Shown: positions 1-8,925 of the stretch, in pieces
Position numbering within the stretch: position 1 is the stretch's first letter
Layout: every line of letters begins with the position of its first letter
DNA from: an uncultured SAR116 cluster alpha proteobacterium
GTDB lineage: Bacteria > Pseudomonadota > Alphaproteobacteria > Puniceispirillales > Marisalimonadaceae
NCBI GenBank assembly: GCA_902616615.1
Contig: CACMTN010000008.1
Location: 27,010 to 91,009 of the forward strand
DNA length: 64,000 nucleotides
Direction: 5' to 3'
Position numbers and translations under genes: made by a program
Notes under the pieces: generated by a model
The model's input: only the letters and a program-made list of their open reading frames with translations
Told to the model about the DNA's origin: nothing
Database searches by the model: none

Positions 1-176
1 AAAGCATGTACTATTTTTCTATTGTAGGTAGAAGCTTAGAACTGGGGCAGCTAAGTTTTTTAAATGACTTATTTTTAATTTGGATAATCATAAATATAAT
101 TGCCTTTATGACGTGCCTAGTTCCATGTATAAAAGTTTATAAGCAGAATATAAGATCTACTTTATTAAATAGTTAA
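1..176 (+). CDS. C-terminal end of a putative FtsX-type ABC transporter permease (partial)
   Basis: An open frame enters from the left edge and stops at TAA 174-176, giving about 57 residues. It holds one long hydrophobic helix (roughly residues 22-42, rich in I/L/F) followed by a short basic tail ending near STLLNS. A last helix, then a Pro-containing turn (LVPCIKVYK) and a basic tail, is what FtsX/MacB-type permeases usually show at their C-terminus, but too little is visible to be certain. The next gene is a DUF3299 protein 43 bp downstream on the same strand, and DUF3299 genes often lie beside such permeases. The permease identity is an inference from shape and context. Confidence 0.5.
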   Translation, partial: SMYYFSIVGRSLELGQLSFLNDLFLIWIIINIIAFMTCLVPCIKVYKQNIRSTLLNS

Positions 177-207
177 AATTTATATATTTATGACGTAGAA
201 TTTATTT

Positions 208-213
208 AAGGAG
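208..213 (+). promoter_or_regulatory. Shine-Dalgarno AAGGAG that fixes a TTG start
   Basis: AAGGAG lies six bases before the TTG codon at 220. No ATG lies in frame nearby, so this site supports a TTG start for the DUF3299 gene. Confidence 0.65.
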
Positions 214-219
214 AAATTT

Positions 220-738
220 TTGAATTTGAGATTTCTATTTATAATTGTTTTTACCTTTTTTTGTAATAAAGCATTTGGGTTTGAAAAATTTAACCTTAAT
301 GATATTGACCCTTATGAAAATATTATTATAGAGGATATGTTTGAACCATTAAAAGTCACGGGAGATGCTTTGCCATGGCAATTATTTAGTAAGACTAAAG
401 AAGTAGAAGATTGTACCATTGATAAAGATGGTTTTGATTACTGTCTTATCAAACCAATTTATGACGATAAAATTAAAAAGTATAATGGTGAAACTGTAAC
501 TATAATGGGATATATGTTTCCATTAGAAGAATCTGAAAAACAAAAAAAGTTTTTAATAGGACCGTACCCTTTAAGTTGTCCTTTTCACTACCACGTTGGG
601 CCTTCTCAAGTGATTGAGATAAAATCAGATAATCCAGTTGATTTTTCATTTGATCCAATAACTATTAAGGGCAAACTCAAGATAAAATTCAACGAGGAGA
701 CTGGTTCATTCTTTTACCTAGAAACTATTAAGTCTTAA
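220..738 (+). CDS. DUF3299 family exported protein
   Basis: A 172-residue protein starting at TTG 220 behind a good AAGGAG. Residues 1-20 form a Sec-type signal peptide (basic N-terminus, hydrophobic core, AFG before the likely cleavage site), so it should act in the periplasm. The DUF3299 signature is visible: GYMFPLE at about 97-103, FLIGPYPLSCPFH at 111-123 and a following GPSQVIEI stretch, with Cys120 and His123 as possible metal ligands. The family has no proven enzymatic function. Members often sit with ABC ATPase/permease genes, including, from memory, a zinc-regulated locus of Vibrio. The partial permease upstream fits this. The gene ends two bases before the convergent thiolase-like gene. 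Confidence 0.75.
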   Translation: MNLRFLFIIVFTFFCNKAFGFEKFNLNDIDPYENIIIEDMFEPLKVTGDALPWQLFSKTKEVEDCTIDKDGFDYCLIKPIYDDKIKKYNGETVTIMGYMFPLEESEKQKKFLIGPYPLSCPFHYHVGPSQVIEIKSDNPVDFSFDPITIKGKLKIKFNEETGSFFYLETIKS

Positions 739-739
739 T

Positions 740-1930
740 TTATAAAGTATCAGAAACCCCCCATATATTTGTTACCTGACTTGATAAAACTCCACCATTT
801 CCATGAGCAACAGATAATTTAGCATTATCAATCCAACCACCATCTAGTCGTTGACCAACATCATCTCCTGAAGCATTTCTTAACTGCCTTAAAGCTTCTA
901 AAGTTACAAAAAGACCGTACATTCCAGGATGGACGCAGGATAACCCACCACCATTAGTGTTTACTTTTAAGTTTCCAGCAGGTCCTATATTATTATTTTT
1001 TACAAGTTCTTTAGCTTCTCCTTTTTTACAAAAGCCTAGGTCCTCTAGGAACAAAAGAGTATTTATTGTAAATGCGTCATACAATTGAATAGTACTCATA
1101 TCATTTGGGTTATAACCAGACATACTAAATGCTCTTTTTCCACTTTCAATCGCTGATGTTTGTACCAAATCAGGCATTTCAGAAATCATACGATGGTGAT
1201 GTTCCATTGCTGCACCGAGAAGATAAATAGGAGTGTTTTTGGTATCTTTTGCCCGATCTGATCTAGTCATTACAACAGCCGCACCCCCATCTGTTACCAG
1301 ACAACAATCTAATTTTCCGAGAGGATCAACAATAGGTCTTGCAGACAAAACATCATTTACCGTTAATGAACCATCTTGATGAGTATAAGCCCTAGGATTT
1401 AATAAAGCCCAATCTCTTGCTGAAACTGCCACATTAGCAAGATCTTCTCGAGTTGCACCAAACTCATTCATGTAACGTTTAGCTGATAAGGCATACGCAG
1501 TTACAGGCATTCTTGGCTGATATTGAGCCTCATAGGGCATAGCTTCGGAGATTGTTTTAAACCCACCTGCACTTTTTTGATTAGATCCGTACGCAACAAC
1601 AGCTACATTGATCAAACCTGCATCAAGAGCCATTGCAGCGGTTAGAATGTGAGATAAAAAACTTGACCCACCTATTTGCGACCCATCTGCAAATTTTGGT
1701 TTTACACCCAAATACTCAGATAATGACATTGCAGCCATAGAATGAAAAGCAGTTGCAGCAAAAACTCCATCTACTTCTCTTAGTTTTATTCCTGCATCGT
1801 CTAAGGCATCATGAACAGCGCTTGCCATTATTTCCATAGCACTCCAACCAGATGCTAAACCACATCCACTCTCTGCTAAACCTACTACAGCAGTTTTACC
1901 TCTTAATCTATTTATGTCATTTTGATCCAT
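740..1930 (-). CDS. Thiolase-superfamily protein lacking both catalytic cysteines (SCP2-thiolase/Ltp2-like)
   Basis: 396 residues with the thiolase fold order: N-terminal half to about 220, YDAF at 284-287, the NTNGGG...SCVHPG block at 324-336 and a C-terminal AHGNGG at 375-380. In true thiolases the nucleophilic Cys lies near position 88 and a second Cys lies in the last glycine loop. Here these positions read IGGSSF (86-91) and AHGNGG, so both cysteines are absent, while the HP motif is kept. The steroid side-chain aldolase Ltp2 is a known thiolase homologue without the nucleophilic Cys that works with a DUF35 protein. The next gene, 11 bp downstream in coordinate and upstream in transcription, is a DUF35 protein. 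It may therefore be a retro-aldolase or another CoA-thioester enzyme; ordinary thiolysis is unlikely. Confidence 0.8.
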   Translation of the reverse strand: MDQNDINRLRGKTAVVGLAESGCGLASGWSAMEIMASAVHDALDDAGIKLREVDGVFAATAFHSMAAMSLSEYLGVKPKFADGSQIGGSSFLSHILTAAMALDAGLINVAVVAYGSNQKSAGGFKTISEAMPYEAQYQPRMPVTAYALSAKRYMNEFGATREDLANVAVSARDWALLNPRAYTHQDGSLTVNDVLSARPIVDPLGKLDCCLVTDGGAAVVMTRSDRAKDTKNTPIYLLGAAMEHHHRMISEMPDLVQTSAIESGKRAFSMSGYNPNDMSTIQLYDAFTINTLLFLEDLGFCKKGEAKELVKNNNIGPAGNLKVNTNGGGLSCVHPGMYGLFVTLEALRQLRNASGDDVGQRLDGGWIDNAKLSVAHGNGGVLSSQVTNIWGVSDTL

Positions 1931-1941
1931 TAATTTTATCC

Positions 1942-2325
1942 TTATACAATATCAAAAATTACTGCTGGTTCTCCATTTAACGAAGAAATTCTAGCTTTAA
2001 CCTTTTGACCAATTTCAACTTTATCTGGATCTATACCCTCAACTCTTGCCATCATCCTTGGACCTTCTTCTAGCGTAATCAAGGATAAGTTAAAGTCTCC
2101 ACCCTTTTCAGGTAATCTTCTATTACAAGAAGAACTATACACTTCTCCATTTCCAGAGGCTTCGACCCACTCAAGATCACGCTCACCACTTCCAGGAAAT
2201 GCTACACGAGGATGAAAGAAAAATTTATTGAGACTTTTACATCTTTGAATCATAAATTTACCCTCTGATAAAAAATTCTTAAATTGCTGTTCTGGTCCTA
2301 CTGTACCTTTTAAGTTTTCTGCCAT
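1942..2325 (-). CDS. DUF35 OB-fold protein with degenerate zinc ribbon
   Basis: 127 residues matching the DUF35/COG1545 layout: an N-terminal rubredoxin-like segment (residues 26-52) and an OB-fold (55-127) ending in GEPAVIFDIV. In typical members four cysteines bind zinc (CxxC...CxxC). Here only Cys29 remains, and the second pair region reads HPRVAFPGSG, so zinc binding is probably lost. DUF35 proteins form complexes with thiolase-like proteins, and this gene immediately precedes the thiolase homologue in transcription, with 11 bp between them. The likely role is a structural or CoA-channel subunit of that enzyme. The gap to the acyl-CoA synthetase gene is 13 bp, so all three look like one operon. 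Confidence 0.8.
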   Translation of the reverse strand: MAENLKGTVGPEQQFKNFLSEGKFMIQRCKSLNKFFFHPRVAFPGSGERDLEWVEASGNGEVYSSSCNRRLPEKGGDFNLSLITLEEGPRMMARVEGIDPDKVEIGQKVKARISSLNGEPAVIFDIV

Positions 2326-2338
2326 TTTATCCTCCGTT

Positions 2339-4423
2339 TTATTTTTTTATAATCAGCGCATCAAGGGCTATTACTTCAGTTTCACTTACTAAAATTGGAT
2401 TCATTTCTACTTGATCAACTTTATTTGAATTAGCAGCAATAAAGTTTGATAAATTTATAATTGCATTTAACAGTGAATTAATTTCGATAGGTGGCTTTCC
2501 CCTTACACCATAAAAAATATCTTTGCTTTTTAATGATAAAATCATTTGCTCTGCCTTTTGTTTACTAACAGGAGCTTCTGCAAATACAATATCTTTCATT
2601 ACTTCTGCATAAATTCCACCAAGTCCAAACATTACAATTGGTCCAAAAACTGGGTCAATTTTAGCGCCTAAAATACATTCAATATCACCATTTTTCATTG
2701 GTGAAATCATTATTCCATCTATACGCGCATTAGGTGCATTATTTTTTACATTTTTATAAATATTTTGGTAAGATTTTTTTGCTAAATCTAAGTTATCTAT
2801 ATTCAAAACCACACCACCAATATCAGTCTTATGTTGAATATCCGAAGACACTATTTTCATTACATATTTATCTTTGCCTTCTTTAAAGTAAGAGAATAAG
2901 TCTTCAATATCTTTTATAAGAATTGGTTTTAATATTGGCAAACCAGCAGATAAAAGCACTTCACTACAGTCAATTTCGTTTAAATTCTTGTTTGGTATAT
3001 CAACTTTGTAATTGTCTAAATTAATTTGGTTACTGTTATGTTTTTCATTAAATTTTTCACCAAAAAACATAAGTGCGGACATTGCGACAATTGCTCTTGT
3101 AGGATCTTCAAGGCAGGGAAATCCCTCTTTTTCATACATTTTTATATATTCTTCAGATGCTACCATACAGTTTATGAACAGTTTATCTTCATATCCCTTC
3201 ATAGCTTGTTTTAACGCAGAAAGTAACGGTTTGGACAAAACAGGAGAACCCGCAACTGAAGTCCAAAAACCTATCAATGCATCATAGCCACCTTTGGAAA
3301 GCATTAAATCTGTGAATTTAGGTATTAATGTTAAATCATTAAAAAACTGGGCTGTTACATCAACAGGATTCATTGGAGACGCGAAGGGAACAAGTTCTTT
3401 TAATTCATCTTGTGCGTCTTTTGGCATTGGGCCTACAATTAGGCCTTCATCTTCAGCTGCATCTGCCATAATTACTCCACCACCCCCGGAAATAGTAACT
3501 AATCCTAAATTTTTTCCAGCTGGGAAAATTCTGGGCATTGTTGAATACGCTACATCTAACATTTCTTCTGTGCTTCTTACTCTATATGCACCATGCGCTC
3601 TCAATACTTCGTCATAAACTTTGTCTTCACCTGCTAAAGAGGCTGTATGAGAGTTAGCAGCTGCCGCTCCCACTTCAGATCTTCCTACCTTCATAAAAAT
3701 TACCGGTTTCTTTTCAGATCTTGCAGTGTCTAGCGCATCAGTAAATTGTTTACCGTCTTTAACACTTTCTGCATATGCCATGATTGTGTGTACATCTGGA
3801 TCTTCTGCCATAAGCTTGATGGTCTCTCCAACAGAGAGATCAACCTCATTACCAGTTGTCATCCAATATCTAATTCCCAGTCCTCTTTGATGAGATACCA
3901 TATAAATGTGGCTTCCATAAGCCCCTGATTGACTCGCAATAGAAATACCACCTGGTTTAGGAGTTGCTCTATCTATAGTGGAAGTAAAAGTAGGATAGAA
4001 GTTTTTGGCTGAATTAAATAGACCTAAACAATTTGGTCCGATAACTCTGAGACCACTTTCTTTGCTAATTTTTTTTATTTGATTTTGAAGCATCTCACCT
4101 TGACCTCCAATTTCTGCAAATCCAGAGGAGAAAATTAATGCTGTTTTAGCCTTTTTTACTACTGCTTCTTGTAAAACTGATACGACAATATTGGAAGGTA
4201 CTGCAACTAATATGAAGTCTAAATCATCTTTTACATCTAATAAACTTGGATACGCTTTTATACCTTGTACTGTGTCCCTATTAGGATTAATTGGGAAAAT
4301 ACCTCCAGAAAATTTTTGTTCTATCATATGAGCAAGTGGACGCCCTCCAATCCTCGCTTTGTTGTCTGAAGCGCCAACAATAGCAATAGACTTAGGAGAC
4401 ATAATTTCTTGCAATGTAATCAT
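2339..4423 (-). CDS. Acyl-CoA synthetase, ADP-forming type (fused alpha-beta, ACD superfamily)
   Basis: 694 residues from ATG 4423, chosen because GAAGAAGG (4428-4436) precedes it; an in-frame ATG at 4465 has no such site. A CoA-binding Rossmann domain opens with IVGASD (15-20), a succinyl-CoA-ligase-like alpha domain carries GPNCLGL (129-135), the phosphohistidine candidate is His259 in NSHTASLAG, and an ATP-grasp domain fills roughly 480-694. Such enzymes interconvert acyl-CoA plus ADP and phosphate with acid plus ATP, or activate acids to CoA esters. It heads an operon with the DUF35 and thiolase-like genes, so it may activate their acyl substrate. The natural acid cannot be read from the sequence. 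Confidence 0.85.
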   Translation of the reverse strand: MITLQEIMSPKSIAIVGASDNKARIGGRPLAHMIEQKFSGGIFPINPNRDTVQGIKAYPSLLDVKDDLDFILVAVPSNIVVSVLQEAVVKKAKTALIFSSGFAEIGGQGEMLQNQIKKISKESGLRVIGPNCLGLFNSAKNFYPTFTSTIDRATPKPGGISIASQSGAYGSHIYMVSHQRGLGIRYWMTTGNEVDLSVGETIKLMAEDPDVHTIMAYAESVKDGKQFTDALDTARSEKKPVIFMKVGRSEVGAAAANSHTASLAGEDKVYDEVLRAHGAYRVRSTEEMLDVAYSTMPRIFPAGKNLGLVTISGGGGVIMADAAEDEGLIVGPMPKDAQDELKELVPFASPMNPVDVTAQFFNDLTLIPKFTDLMLSKGGYDALIGFWTSVAGSPVLSKPLLSALKQAMKGYEDKLFINCMVASEEYIKMYEKEGFPCLEDPTRAIVAMSALMFFGEKFNEKHNSNQINLDNYKVDIPNKNLNEIDCSEVLLSAGLPILKPILIKDIEDLFSYFKEGKDKYVMKIVSSDIQHKTDIGGVVLNIDNLDLAKKSYQNIYKNVKNNAPNARIDGIMISPMKNGDIECILGAKIDPVFGPIVMFGLGGIYAEVMKDIVFAEAPVSKQKAEQMILSLKSKDIFYGVRGKPPIEINSLLNAIINLSNFIAANSNKVDQVEMNPILVSETEVIALDALIIKK

Positions 4424-4517
4424 ATTGACCTTCTTCAATTTCTTTGTGTTTTTATATATTAACAAAATACAGAATAAATAATTTACTTCTTAAATCAAAC
4501 TTTATAATTTTAGTTTG

Positions 4518-5747
4518 ATGTTTATTTATAAATTACCAAAAATTTTAATACTCACATGTTTTATTCAGATGATTTCTATGGTTGGGTTTGCTATTTGGCC
4601 AATATACTTAATAGACCTTCAAGCACAGTGGAAGTTGTCTAATAGCGAAGCAGGTTGGATTAGTGGTTCATTTTATATAGGTTATGTAATCGCCACTCCA
4701 TTTTTAGTCAGCTTAACTGATACTTTTGATTCAAGGAAACTTTATGCTATTTCATGTTTAATAGGATCAGCAGGACTATTCTTTTTTTCTATTTTTTCAA
4801 CAAATGCAATTAATGCCTCAATTTTTTGGTCACTTGTTGGGGTTGGACTCGCAGGGACTTATATGCCAGGTCTACAAATACTAAATTCTAGACTAAATCA
4901 AATTTCTAGAGAAAAATACGTTGCTGTATATACTTCATTTTTTGGACTTGGAACTGCTTTTTCTTTTTCTCTTTTTGGAATTTTAAAAAACTATAATGTT
5001 AGTTGGGAAAATGCTTTTCTTTTAGCTTCAATTATACTCTTCTTATGTTCTTTTCCTCTTTTATATTTTTCTGGTGACGAAATCGAAGAGCGTCGAAAAA
5101 AGAAATATAAGGGAATCATTAAAGTTATTGTTCCTATTTTAAAAACTTTCAAAAATAAAAAAGCATCTCCTTTTATATTAGGATATGGAGGCCATACATA
5201 TGAATTATTTGGATTTAGGAGTTGGACATTTCCTTGCATCGTTTTTCTTTCAAGTCACTTCAAAGTTTCTGTAAGTGACGCTTTCATTGCGAACAGTATT
5301 GCTTTAATGGGTTTTATAGGAATTTTTGCTTCAATATTCGGAGCAAAATATTGTATTGGCAAAGATAGAGCAAGAATAGTTTCCAATATGGGAGTTCTCT
5401 GTTTTTTTGGCTCGATATTAACAGCAATCTCTTTTCTATTTAGCTTTTGGTTGGCTCTTTTTATGCTTTTTTTATATAATAGCTTAATAATTTTAGACTC
5501 TGGTTCATTAACAACAGGTACAGTTGTCAATGGAGAACCTCATGACAGAGGTGTAAGGCTGGCACTGCACTCAATGGTTGGTTTTTTGGGAGGAGCTATT
5601 GGTGGACCAGTTGTAGGTTTTGTTTTAGACAATTTTGGAGGACAGGCAAGTCATTTGGCTTGGTTCATGTCTTTTTTATGCTTAGGTTTAGGATCACTCC
5701 TTTCAGCCTTGACATTTAGATATTACTTTTTCAAATATAAAACCTAG
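4518..5747 (+). CDS. Major facilitator superfamily transporter
   Basis: About 409 residues with twelve predicted membrane helices, a cytoplasmic basic loop after helix 6 (the EERRKKKYK stretch near residue 195) and MFS-like loop residues. The ATG at 4518 is preferred over the TTG one codon earlier; no strong ribosome site is visible, and the gene starts about 95 bp from the divergent acyl-CoA synthetase. The substrate is unknown. Position between acyl-CoA genes and a medium-chain reductase suggests uptake of an organic acid or lipid-like compound, by context only. Confidence 0.8.
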   Translation: MFIYKLPKILILTCFIQMISMVGFAIWPIYLIDLQAQWKLSNSEAGWISGSFYIGYVIATPFLVSLTDTFDSRKLYAISCLIGSAGLFFFSIFSTNAINASIFWSLVGVGLAGTYMPGLQILNSRLNQISREKYVAVYTSFFGLGTAFSFSLFGILKNYNVSWENAFLLASIILFLCSFPLLYFSGDEIEERRKKKYKGIIKVIVPILKTFKNKKASPFILGYGGHTYELFGFRSWTFPCIVFLSSHFKVSVSDAFIANSIALMGFIGIFASIFGAKYCIGKDRARIVSNMGVLCFFGSILTAISFLFSFWLALFMLFLYNSLIILDSGSLTTGTVVNGEPHDRGVRLALHSMVGFLGGAIGGPVVGFVLDNFGGQASHLAWFMSFLCLGLGSLLSALTFRYYFFKYKT

Positions 5748-5777
5748 TATAAACTTATTACAACTTAGGAGATATGT

Positions 5778-6803
5778 ATGAACACTAAAATTTTACTTAA
5801 TGAAAGACCTGTTGGAGAACCAACATTAGGGAATTTTAGAACAGTTAAAGAAGACATAGTTTCTCCTAAAGAAGGAGAAGTGCTTTTAAAAACAATTTAT
5901 ATGTCTTTAGATCCCTATATGCGAGGCCGAATGAATGATGCTAAGAGTTACGCAAAACCAGTCGGTATAGGTGAAGTTATGGAGGCTGGTGCTTTAAGTC
6001 AAGTTGTGGAAAGTAAATCTGAAATATTTAAAGCTGGGGATTTTGTTGAAGGCAGAACGGGCTGGCAAGACAATCCTACTATTAATGAAAAAAAATTAAG
6101 ATTAATTGATCCAAAAATGGCACCCCTATCAACTTCTATTGGTGTTTTGGGCATGCCAGGTACAACAGCTTACGTTGGTATGCATAATTTTGCCAAACCA
6201 CAAAATGGAGAAACTTTAGTTGTTTCAGCAGCAAGTGGAGCGGTAGGAGCGACCGTTGGTCAAATTGGTAAAATTTATGGATGTAGAGTTGTAGGAGTTG
6301 CAGGTACCGAAGATAAATGTGAGTTTACTAAAACTGAACTTGGTTTCGATGAATGTGTAAATTATAAGGATCCAAAATTTAAAGAAAAACTAAAATCTGC
6401 TTGTCCTAATGGTGTAGATATCTATTGGGAGAACGTAGGTGGTATTACTTTCGATACTGTTATGCCTCTCTTAAATGATTATGCCAGGATACCAGTTTGT
6501 GGCCTTATTAGTTTGTATAATGCTACAAGTCTAAAAGGTGGAGAAAAAGATAGATTGCCCTTATTATTTAGGCAAATACTTACAAAAAGAATGATGATAA
6601 AAGGTTTTATTGTTTTTAATCATTATGATCAAAGAGAAGAGTCAATCATAGCTCTTTCAAAATGGATAAATGAAGGCAAGATTAAATATAAAGAAGATTT
6701 TGTTGAGGGCTTAGAAAATGCTCCTAATGCTTTCATAGGATTATTAAATGGTAAAAATTTTGGAAAGTTAGTAGTTAAAGTTAATCCCGATCCTACAATG
6801 TAG
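5778..6803 (+). CDS. NADP-dependent medium-chain dehydrogenase/reductase, CurA/YncB or leukotriene B4 reductase type
   Basis: 341 residues starting at ATG 5778 behind TTAGGAG. The zinc-free MDR subfamily is recognised by LDPYMRGRM (44-52), the MPGTTAY stretch (126-132) and the nucleotide loop AASGAVG (151-157). Family members reduce alpha,beta-unsaturated ketones with NADPH. It follows the MFS gene after 30 bp, so the two are probably co-transcribed. It is convergent with the FadJ-like gene, 17 bp between stops. The exact substrate is not predictable. Confidence 0.88.
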   Translation: MNTKILLNERPVGEPTLGNFRTVKEDIVSPKEGEVLLKTIYMSLDPYMRGRMNDAKSYAKPVGIGEVMEAGALSQVVESKSEIFKAGDFVEGRTGWQDNPTINEKKLRLIDPKMAPLSTSIGVLGMPGTTAYVGMHNFAKPQNGETLVVSAASGAVGATVGQIGKIYGCRVVGVAGTEDKCEFTKTELGFDECVNYKDPKFKEKLKSACPNGVDIYWENVGGITFDTVMPLLNDYARIPVCGLISLYNATSLKGGEKDRLPLLFRQILTKRMMIKGFIVFNHYDQREESIIALSKWINEGKIKYKEDFVEGLENAPNAFIGLLNGKNFGKLVVKVNPDPTM

Positions 6804-6820
6804 TTATAGATAATTAAATT

Positions 6821-8917
6821 TTAATTTAAACTGTCAAAATTTTTGTTTTGTTTAACTAAATCTTCTAATAGCTTAGGGGGAGACCAAAATCTTGGGTCTT
6901 CTTCTGAATATTTTTGAATTTTTTTCAATATTTTGTCTAATCCAATCATATCAGCATATTTCATTGGACCTCCTCTCCATTTAGGAAATCCATAACCATT
7001 AGTGAAAACAACATCGATATCTGAAGGCTTAAGTGCTATTTGTTCACTTAGAATTTTAGTCCCTTCATATACCATTGCAGCAATGTATTTATCTAATATT
7101 TCCTTATCATCAAATTTTTTCGGAGTTATTCCGGCTCTTTTTCTTTCTTGTTCACAAATTACTTCTATTTCTGGATTAGGCGTTAGAAAATCTATATTTT
7201 CTCCATATAAATAATATCCTTTAGAAGTTTTTTGACCAAACCAACCTCTTTCACATACTCTATCAGGTATCTGCACATATCTATCATCTTTATGTCTGAA
7301 TGGTGCTTTTCTTTTTCTTGTTGCCCAACCTATATCTCCACCAGCTAAATCTATTACCTGGAAAATTCCCATTGCACAGCCAAAATCTCTAATCACTTTA
7401 TCAACATGAAATGGGCTTGCTCCATCCTCAACCATATGATACGTACCAACTAAATATTTTGAGAGAATTCTGTTACCTATAAAGCCATCGCAAACTCCTG
7501 ATCTTACTGGTACCTTTCTCATTTTTTTTGCTAAGTTAAAGGCAGTTGCGACAGTATCTTTAGATGTTTTTTCTGCCACTACAACTTCTAAAAGTTTCAT
7601 AATGTTAGCTGGAGAAAAGAAATGCAAACCAATAACTCTGCTTGGATTATCTACAACTGAAGCAATTTCATTTACATTTAAATAACTAGTATTGGACGCT
7701 AAAATACAGTCTTTACTACATATCTGATTTAATTTCAAAAAGACTTCTTTTTTAACGTCCATGTTTTCAAATACAGCTTCTATTATCAAATCTCTATCTT
7801 TGAGCTCTGAGAAATTTGTTGTCGCAGAAAACATATCCATAGTTTTATTTTTTTGTTCAGTTGTAATTCTATTTAATTTAACGCTTCTATCATAAGTTGA
7901 AGTAATTTTTGCCTTGGCTTTTTGAATAGCTTCATCATTTTGTTCAATCATAATCACATCGAAACCTGCATTCATAGCGGCCATAGAAATTCCAGTACCC
8001 ATTGTACCACCACCAATTATGCCAATTTTATTTAATTCTATTGGTTTGCCTTCTTTTAATTCTGGTATTTTTGTATTAGCTCTTTCAGCAAAAAAAGAAT
8101 GTATTAAACCTTGTCTTTGGGGACTTTCAATACATTCTTCAAATAATTTTCTTTCATTTGATAAAGCTTCAGGAAAATCTAATTTTAGACCCTCTTCTAC
8201 AGATCTAATAATTGCATGAGGTGAAAATAAATTTTGGTATTTTTTGGATGCGGTATCTTTAAATTTTAAAATAATTTCGTTTGTTTCTTTTATATCACTA
8301 ATTTTATTTTGTATTTGAGAAGTCGGTCTTGGTCTAAATCCTTCTTTCACTAACTTTTTGGCATACTCAATACCATTATCTATAGTATTGTTATTTTCAG
8401 CAATTTCATCAATTATACCTGATGAAAAAGCTTCTTTAGCTGGAACATGCTTGCCAGTAAGCATCATATCTAAAGCCATATCAACACCACATAATCTCGG
8501 AAGTCTTTGTGTTCCACCAGCACCAGGCAGTATCCCAAGTAAAACTTCAGGTAATCCAACTTTGGTGTTAGGAGCTGCTATTCTGTAATGTGCTGACATT
8601 GCAACTTCTAATCCACCACCAAGTGGAGTTCCGTGTAATGATGCAACAACTATTTTGTTAAGACTTTCAATTTTATCACAAATCTTTCCTAATATTGGAG
8701 CGTCTACTTTTTTACCAAACTCTTTTATATCAGCACCAGCAAGGAAAGTTCTTTCAGGAGCCGTAATAACAATTGCTTTAATTTTTTCATTTAAAGATAA
8801 GTTATCAATAGTCTCTAATAGTCCAATCCTAACTGCAGCGCTTATTGCATTAACTGGTGGGTTGGAAATTTCTATAAGTGCTATTTCTTCTATTATTTTA
8901 TGTTTAACTACTGACAT
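6821..8917 (-). CDS. Bifunctional enoyl-CoA hydratase/3-hydroxyacyl-CoA dehydrogenase (FadJ/FadB-like alpha subunit)
   Basis: 698 residues. The N-terminal crotonase domain carries LAGADIKEFG (59-68) and both catalytic glutamates, Glu104 in LGGGLE and Glu124 in GLPE. The HAD domain starts at about 298 with an IGIIGGGTMG NAD loop, then SNTSYL, HFFSP (catalytic His) and GFIGNR motifs. This is the multifunctional beta-oxidation enzyme that hydrates enoyl-CoA and oxidises 3-hydroxyacyl-CoA. No classical FadA thiolase is adjacent; the nearby thiolase homologue lacks its cysteines. The stop of the downstream (coordinate-higher) nitronate monooxygenase gene lies 8 bp before this start, so the two form an operon. 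Confidence 0.92.
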   Translation of the reverse strand: MSVVKHKIIEEIALIEISNPPVNAISAAVRIGLLETIDNLSLNEKIKAIVITAPERTFLAGADIKEFGKKVDAPILGKICDKIESLNKIVVASLHGTPLGGGLEVAMSAHYRIAAPNTKVGLPEVLLGILPGAGGTQRLPRLCGVDMALDMMLTGKHVPAKEAFSSGIIDEIAENNNTIDNGIEYAKKLVKEGFRPRPTSQIQNKISDIKETNEIILKFKDTASKKYQNLFSPHAIIRSVEEGLKLDFPEALSNERKLFEECIESPQRQGLIHSFFAERANTKIPELKEGKPIELNKIGIIGGGTMGTGISMAAMNAGFDVIMIEQNDEAIQKAKAKITSTYDRSVKLNRITTEQKNKTMDMFSATTNFSELKDRDLIIEAVFENMDVKKEVFLKLNQICSKDCILASNTSYLNVNEIASVVDNPSRVIGLHFFSPANIMKLLEVVVAEKTSKDTVATAFNLAKKMRKVPVRSGVCDGFIGNRILSKYLVGTYHMVEDGASPFHVDKVIRDFGCAMGIFQVIDLAGGDIGWATRKRKAPFRHKDDRYVQIPDRVCERGWFGQKTSKGYYLYGENIDFLTPNPEIEVICEQERKRAGITPKKFDDKEILDKYIAAMVYEGTKILSEQIALKPSDIDVVFTNGYGFPKWRGGPMKYADMIGLDKILKKIQKYSEEDPRFWSPPKLLEDLVKQNKNFDSLN

Positions 8918-8925
8918 CTTTTCCT

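Noticed and set aside
3012..3617. Forward ORFs opposite the acyl-CoA synthetase
   Set aside because: They are antisense shadows of a full-length, motif-rich gene.
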